From Asparagopsis taxiformis (taxonomy: Eukaryota; Rhodophyta; Florideophyceae; Bonnemaisoniales; Bonnemaisoniaceae), in contig JALQPE010002409.1 of NCBI GenBank assembly GCA_030407315.1, positions 62,001 through 126,000 on the forward strand: 64,000 nt of DNA, in the 5' to 3' direction. The notes under the pieces were generated by a model, which saw only the letters and a list, made by a program, of their open reading frames with translations, made no database searches and was not told where the DNA came from. A program made the position numbers and the translations under genes. Positions 61,101-64,000 of this stretch are shown here, in pieces. Every line of letters begins with the position of its first letter. The stretch's first letter is position 1.

Positions 61101-63314
61101 GAAGATGTCAAGGACATAATGACCACAGCAGAATACATGGTTCTTGGGCTAGGTGACGTTTATCTCGGTGCTCCTTGCGCAGTCCCAGTTGATCCACGAC
61201 ACCGTCTAGTCACATCCAAATATAACCCTGCTCGTACATATACACCGGAAGGGGCAGTAGGTATTGGTGGAGCTTATATGTGCATTTATGGCATGGATTC
61301 TCCCGGTGGATACCAGCTGACTGGTCGCACATTACCGATTTGGGATAACTATGGATCAGTTCCTGAAGAAAACCGGGGGGCGACGAAGGGGATTCCATGG
61401 CTGCTTCGATTCTTTGATCGAGTCAAATTCTTCCCTGTATCCGATGAAGAATTGGAGGAAATGCGTTCGAGCTACCGAAGAGGGGATTACAAAATCAAGA
61501 TCACGGACGAAGAATTTTCGTACCGAGATTACGTCGACTTCTGTGAATCCGAAAAGGAGAGCATCGCTCAATTCGAACAGCAAAGAGAAACCGCATTCCA
61601 AGCAGAACGGGCCAGATGGGAAGCAGAAGGAGAAGGTGCAAGCAATGCAGCAGCAGCACATGCTAGTCGAAAAAATGGCCAAAACGGGCAAAGTGTATTC
61701 TATGACGCGGAGGAAACAAGCAACGCAAAGAGACATTCTCATTCTATATCAGTTCTAGCTGAGGTTGCCGCTAGTGTTTGGACTGTTCATGTTACAGAAG
61801 GTCAATATGTCGATACAGGTCAGCAACTATTCACTTTGGAAAGCATGAAAGTAGAAATTTCAGTTGAAGCACCTCTGTCTGGAACTATTCAACGGATAAC
61901 CGTGACCAAGGGTGATACCGTTTCTCCGGATCGGGAGCTATGTGTTATTGTAGCCAATGAGGATATAGCTACAGAGGATGCCCAAATTCTCCGTTTGAAG
62001 GATATGTATAAGCTCGGGGTGATCAAACCCAGAGAGCTGGTTAGATCTATTTTAAGCATGACCGAAAGCAACGGGAACATCTTTTCGAGTGTGATGAAAG
62101 GGGAATCTTGCGACGTTCGCATCGCAGAACTTTTGAAGGCTAAGAGTCGAAAAGCTTATTTACCTCTCTTCGGAATCCCATTTGTCGTCAGCGATGATAT
62201 TGCAGTCAAGGACCTCTGTTCCAATCTTGGTCTTAGTACGAGTCAAGCGGTATCCAAGAGCTCATCTGCAGTAGTCACTGTACTGGAAGAAGCGGGGGCG
62301 ATTCTAATTGGAAAGACTTGTGTAGATGAACTGAACATTGGATACACAGGAGTCGAGTCTTCATCTAGATCACCAGAGAACCCCATTGCACCTGGCTTGA
62401 TCACCGGGGGAAACGGTGCGGCTGCTATAGCAGTAAAGAAGCAACTTGCTTCTTTTGCAATAACCGTTGATAGGAACGGAACGTCAACAATGGCTCCAGC
62501 ACTTTGCGGAGTGACTGGACTCAAAACAACTGAAGGACTCATACCGGTGTCCGACTCTGTCATATCATGCCCATCTGCAGATTGCATTAGCATCTATGCT
62601 AACAATGTACCGGATTTGAAGCGAGTTCTAGAGGTTTGCTTGGCAACAAGAACGAAATCACAGCTGCTCGATATCAGACCAATTCCAAAGGCTACCATTC
62701 CAGCCAAGGATGAGTATGACTCAATTGTGATTGGTGTGCAAACTCGAGATGCTATTCTCTCTCAAGGGATAAACTCTGATAACGAAATTATTGCATATCG
62801 AGAAGCTGTGGAACGACTAGAGGACAGTGGCTGTAGTTTGCATGTTATGGACATGAAGACGTTTTCAACAGCTTCGGGTTTATTCGAAGGATTGCCTGTT
62901 GACTATGCACTACGCAATGGTGTAGAAGAAATTGTTCAGAAGACACCATGTGTACTATCGGCAAGGGTATTAGAACGGATTGGACGAATTGACGGTTATT
63001 CCGCTTCAGCACTTGGGGTTGCATTATCGCGAATGAAGGTGTGCAAGCGTGCAGCAGAAAGAGACATATGGAGCAAAGTGGATGCGGTTGTTTTGCCTGT
63101 TATGGGAGAGGCTGTGTCTGTCGAATCAGCGAAAGCAGATATTATAGCATGCAATAACAATCTTGCACAGTTTTCGCAGTTTTTAACGGCTATGGATCTA
63201 TGCGCTATAACTCTTCACACAGGGGCTTCAGGGGGAAAAGGCCCCAGCGGTATTATGCTAGTCGCACCAGCGTTTCAAGAGGAGTTGATTCTTGAAGTGG
63301 CAGCGAAATGGTAA
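58152..63314 (+). CDS. Urea carboxylase fused to a degenerate allophanate-hydrolase-like amidase
   Basis: The protein has 1,720 residues. The biotin carboxylase part (about 5-450) has KASAGGGGMGQAVV and EVNTRLQVEHGVTE. A KipA/AHS2 domain starts near 460 (KPGLQSSLQDYPGRVGYWHV). A KipI/AHS1 domain starts near 845 (KVSYRISGDEHVLIEYG) with the typical YGMDSPGGYQLTGRTLPIW. A biotinyl domain carries Lys1233 in LESMKVEI. From about 1296 an amidase-signature domain follows, ending at the stop. Its triad looks lost: VKDNID is VSDDIA (Ser1347), GGSSSGS is GGNGAAA (1419-1425) and the nucleophile motif is DRNGTSTMAPA (Thr1444). The allophanate-hydrolase C-terminal domain is absent. Urea carboxylase makes allophanate from urea, ATP and bicarbonate. 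The ATG at 58152 follows a C/A-rich leader. Carboxylase identity is very firm. Confidence 0.94.
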   Translation: MHTYPFQRVLVANRGEVAVRLITAVQSLGLHAVSVYISEDSASRHVSLADVSVSLGADAAAYNSPQALLAAALATGAQAILPGYGFVSENPHAARLFQSNAICWIGPRPETIDLFGLKHTAKVAALDAKVPTIPGSPLVHTVDHALQHARQIGYPTLLKASAGGGGMGQAVVQDDAALRAAFPAVVEQCTALFSSSDIYVEKYLHTARHIEVQVFGDGQGTVVALGDRDCSVQRRRQKVIEEGNAPNIPAQLRSQLRQAAIRLCAAHNYRSAGTVEFIMDANTHEWYFLEVNTRLQVEHGVTELVSGVDIVQWMIQLAAGIDVLKSGHTEWKERGVAIEARVYAENPNNHYAPCPGTLSDMVWPEQITDPETGSRVRVDSWAETGSTVSAHYDPLLGKVLVWGRTRALAILQLKDALQKTKVRGVPSNVELLLQVVGHPKFLQGQYTTALLNTFSPKTASVQVVKPGLQSSLQDYPGRVGYWHVGVSPSGPMDAYAMGMANALVGNTLHACALEMTVSGPSLIFHTDSVIALAGGYLNAELDDGKPVPWWTPFTIKAGTSLSIGGAVGEDDDQATHTGGKVAYLAIRGGFDAPKYLGSASTFPNGKFGGITGSFLAAGDFLPVGKDVHSSLLQAEINGLSFRWPLNKQLPSAFIPSYDVDEWTVAALNGPHASNDFLEDDTLKAIWSTPYEVHHATNRLGARLIGPVPKWTRSDGGSAGLHPSNLHDYTYAPGAVNFSGNTPIILMLDGPSLGGFVCPITVATADLWKVAQARPGEKVRFQQVDFDQASKAVFSMEDAWDAIRMNDTIRLQDIETTWSPWWVQKCSPVDVPAVLASLDPSKGDTAEIKVSYRISGDEHVLIEYGNIGLDLAYRMRVHILMEELSSRDFVKELCPGVRSLLLRYDRKKVHLNTLVSTLKDLEMGVLSSVEHVTVPSRVIELPLAFEDKWTVEAQGRYLRSVRPDAPYMPSNVEFVRRINGLSSTEDVKDIMTTAEYMVLGLGDVYLGAPCAVPVDPRHRLVTSKYNPARTYTPEGAVGIGGAYMCIYGMDSPGGYQLTGRTLPIWDNYGSVPEENRGATKGIPWLLRFFDRVKFFPVSDEELEEMRSSYRRGDYKIKITDEEFSYRDYVDFCESEKESIAQFEQQRETAFQAERARWEAEGEGASNAAAAHASRKNGQNGQSVFYDAEETSNAKRHSHSISVLAEVAASVWTVHVTEGQYVDTGQQLFTLESMKVEISVEAPLSGTIQRITVTKGDTVSPDRELCVIVANEDIATEDAQILRLKDMYKLGVIKPRELVRSILSMTESNGNIFSSVMKGESCDVRIAELLKAKSRKAYLPLFGIPFVVSDDIAVKDLCSNLGLSTSQAVSKSSSAVVTVLEEAGAILIGKTCVDELNIGYTGVESSSRSPENPIAPGLITGGNGAAAIAVKKQLASFAITVDRNGTSTMAPALCGVTGLKTTEGLIPVSDSVISCPSADCISIYANNVPDLKRVLEVCLATRTKSQLLDIRPIPKATIPAKDEYDSIVIGVQTRDAILSQGINSDNEIIAYREAVERLEDSGCSLHVMDMKTFSTASGLFEGLPVDYALRNGVEEIVQKTPCVLSARVLERIGRIDGYSASALGVALSRMKVCKRAAERDIWSKVDAVVLPVMGEAVSVESAKADIIACNNNLAQFSQFLTAMDLCAITLHTGASGGKGPSGIMLVAPAFQEELILEVAAKW

Positions 63315-63469
63315 TTCTATCTGTATACAACAAATTCATTCATCCCACATCTTATGACTGTGTTTACGTTACGAGAATATCACAGCTCAACAGCAAAGCG
63401 TCCCCTGCAACTGCGGTGCAAGGACTGCCCGCTCGCAATTTATCTCTTACCGTCAGAATTAAGTTGATT

Positions 63470-64000
63470 TTACTCCCGTATTTCTCTTCGACCTCTGTTC
63501 CGTCTTTCCTTCTGCATTTCATTTGCTCGCTGCCAGTAGCCAATTTCCTCATCGCCTTCGAGGATACTCGCCAAAACGGGTTGGCCAGAAATCTGTGAAT
63601 CTGGGGCTGAAAACGCATCTCTTACGCAAGTAGCCTCTTCTGGAGTTCTAAATCGTACAAAACACTTCGGAGCACCGCGCTCGTGGTGGAGGAAAACAAT
63701 GGCAGCATGCGGCTGGATGGCCGACTTGATGGATTGCCAGGTGACTTGTTCAGAAAGGCCTTCGATCTTCACAATAACACCTTCCACAACTTTGGAAACT
63801 TCGCCAGTGGTAGAGTCTACTAGCGTCCGCTTAGGTAGGCGGTTGGAGGGTTGCTCATTTGCAGTATCCCAATAGGCCTTGAGTTCCTCTTCCTTTTCTA
63901 AGACGCGAATCTCTAGCTCCATGGAGGCGACCTCAATTCCGTCGTCGCACAGCTTTGAGACGAAAGATCTCGTATCTTCGTTATCTGGGAGAGTAATAAA
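63470..64000 (-). CDS. La-type RNA-binding protein, C-terminal xRRM (5' truncated by window edge)
   Basis: The frame is open to base 64000, so the N-terminus (with the La motif) is outside; 176 residues are visible. They end with an atypical RRM: GVIVKIEGLSEQVTWQSIKS, then CFVRFRTPEEATCVRDAF, then ASILEGDEEIGYWQRANEMQ and a basic Arg-rich tail. This matches the La C-terminal xRRM and its helix (the VLEGEVEKEALKKI-like element). La proteins bind the UUU-3' ends of RNA polymerase III transcripts and protect them. A La-related protein is possible, since the La motif is not visible. The gene converges on the urea carboxylase gene with 155 bases between stops. Confidence 0.78.
   Translation of the reverse strand, partial: FITLPDNEDTRSFVSKLCDDGIEVASMELEIRVLEKEEELKAYWDTANEQPSNRLPKRTLVDSTTGEVSKVVEGVIVKIEGLSEQVTWQSIKSAIQPHAAIVFLHHERGAPKCFVRFRTPEEATCVRDAFSAPDSQISGQPVLASILEGDEEIGYWQRANEMQKERRNRGRREIRE

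Overview
The window is nuclear DNA from an intron-poor eukaryote. It carries about 30 protein genes, most of them one uninterrupted reading frame. Only four short GT..AG introns (66, 72, 109 and 110 nt) could be placed, in three genes, plus one unresolved junction. There are no operons or Shine-Dalgarno sites, and the products include eukaryote-only complexes: COG, HOPS/CORVET, THO, condensin and a CUL4 adaptor. Two products look plastid-targeted (a double-ACT protein and an atypical SDR). Few introns, roughly one gene per 2.2 kb, mid GC and a warthog-like Hint protein make a red alga (Porphyridium or Chondrus type) the best guess. That is inference, because no rRNA or organelle marker is present.

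Layout. 1-5 kb: the 3' end of an unknown gene, a COX23-like copper chaperone, a coiled-coil protein and a double-ACT protein. 5-18 kb: a minus-strand run of phospholipase D (two exons), a RING-H2 protein, a tandem pair of paralogous membrane proteins, a 3.7-kb stretch without recognisable genes, and a DUF2235 hydrolase. 19-25 kb: a DCAF4-like WD protein, a zinc-less MDR oxidoreductase, a METTL18/HPM1 methyltransferase and a three-exon NMNAT. 25-38 kb: a type I membrane protein, COG2, a CM1 (gamma-tubulin-recruiting) coiled-coil protein, a two-exon glutaredoxin, VPS11 and an SRPBCC protein. 37-48 kb: a PARP16-like tail-anchored ADP-ribosyltransferase, an SDR, aspartate aminotransferase, a polyQ C2H2 zinc-finger protein, a UBL-WLM-UBA-PUB protease and a secreted Hint protein. 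48-64 kb: THOC2 with an arginine/aspartate-rich tail, a PAP2-like membrane protein, condensin subunit H, a urea carboxylase fused to an amidase domain, and the 3' end of a La protein.

The genes are ordinary housekeeping functions and form no shared pathway. Neighbours are often tightly convergent (down to 4 nt between stop codons) or divergent across 0.3-0.75 kb. Many start codons follow a C/A-rich, G-poor leader, which I used to choose between alternative starts.

The most unusual item is the 1,720-residue urea carboxylase at 58152-63314. Its allophanate-hydrolase-like amidase domain is at the C-terminus, whereas fungal Dur1,2 has it at the N-terminus. All three Lys-Ser-Ser catalytic positions appear substituted, and the usual allophanate-hydrolase C-terminal domain is missing. 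It reads as an intact biotin carboxylase fused to a pseudo-amidase. Other points worth checking are the Hint protein, a RING finger with a 17-residue insert inside its zinc-binding core, the CM1 protein, and the frame change at the end of THOC2.
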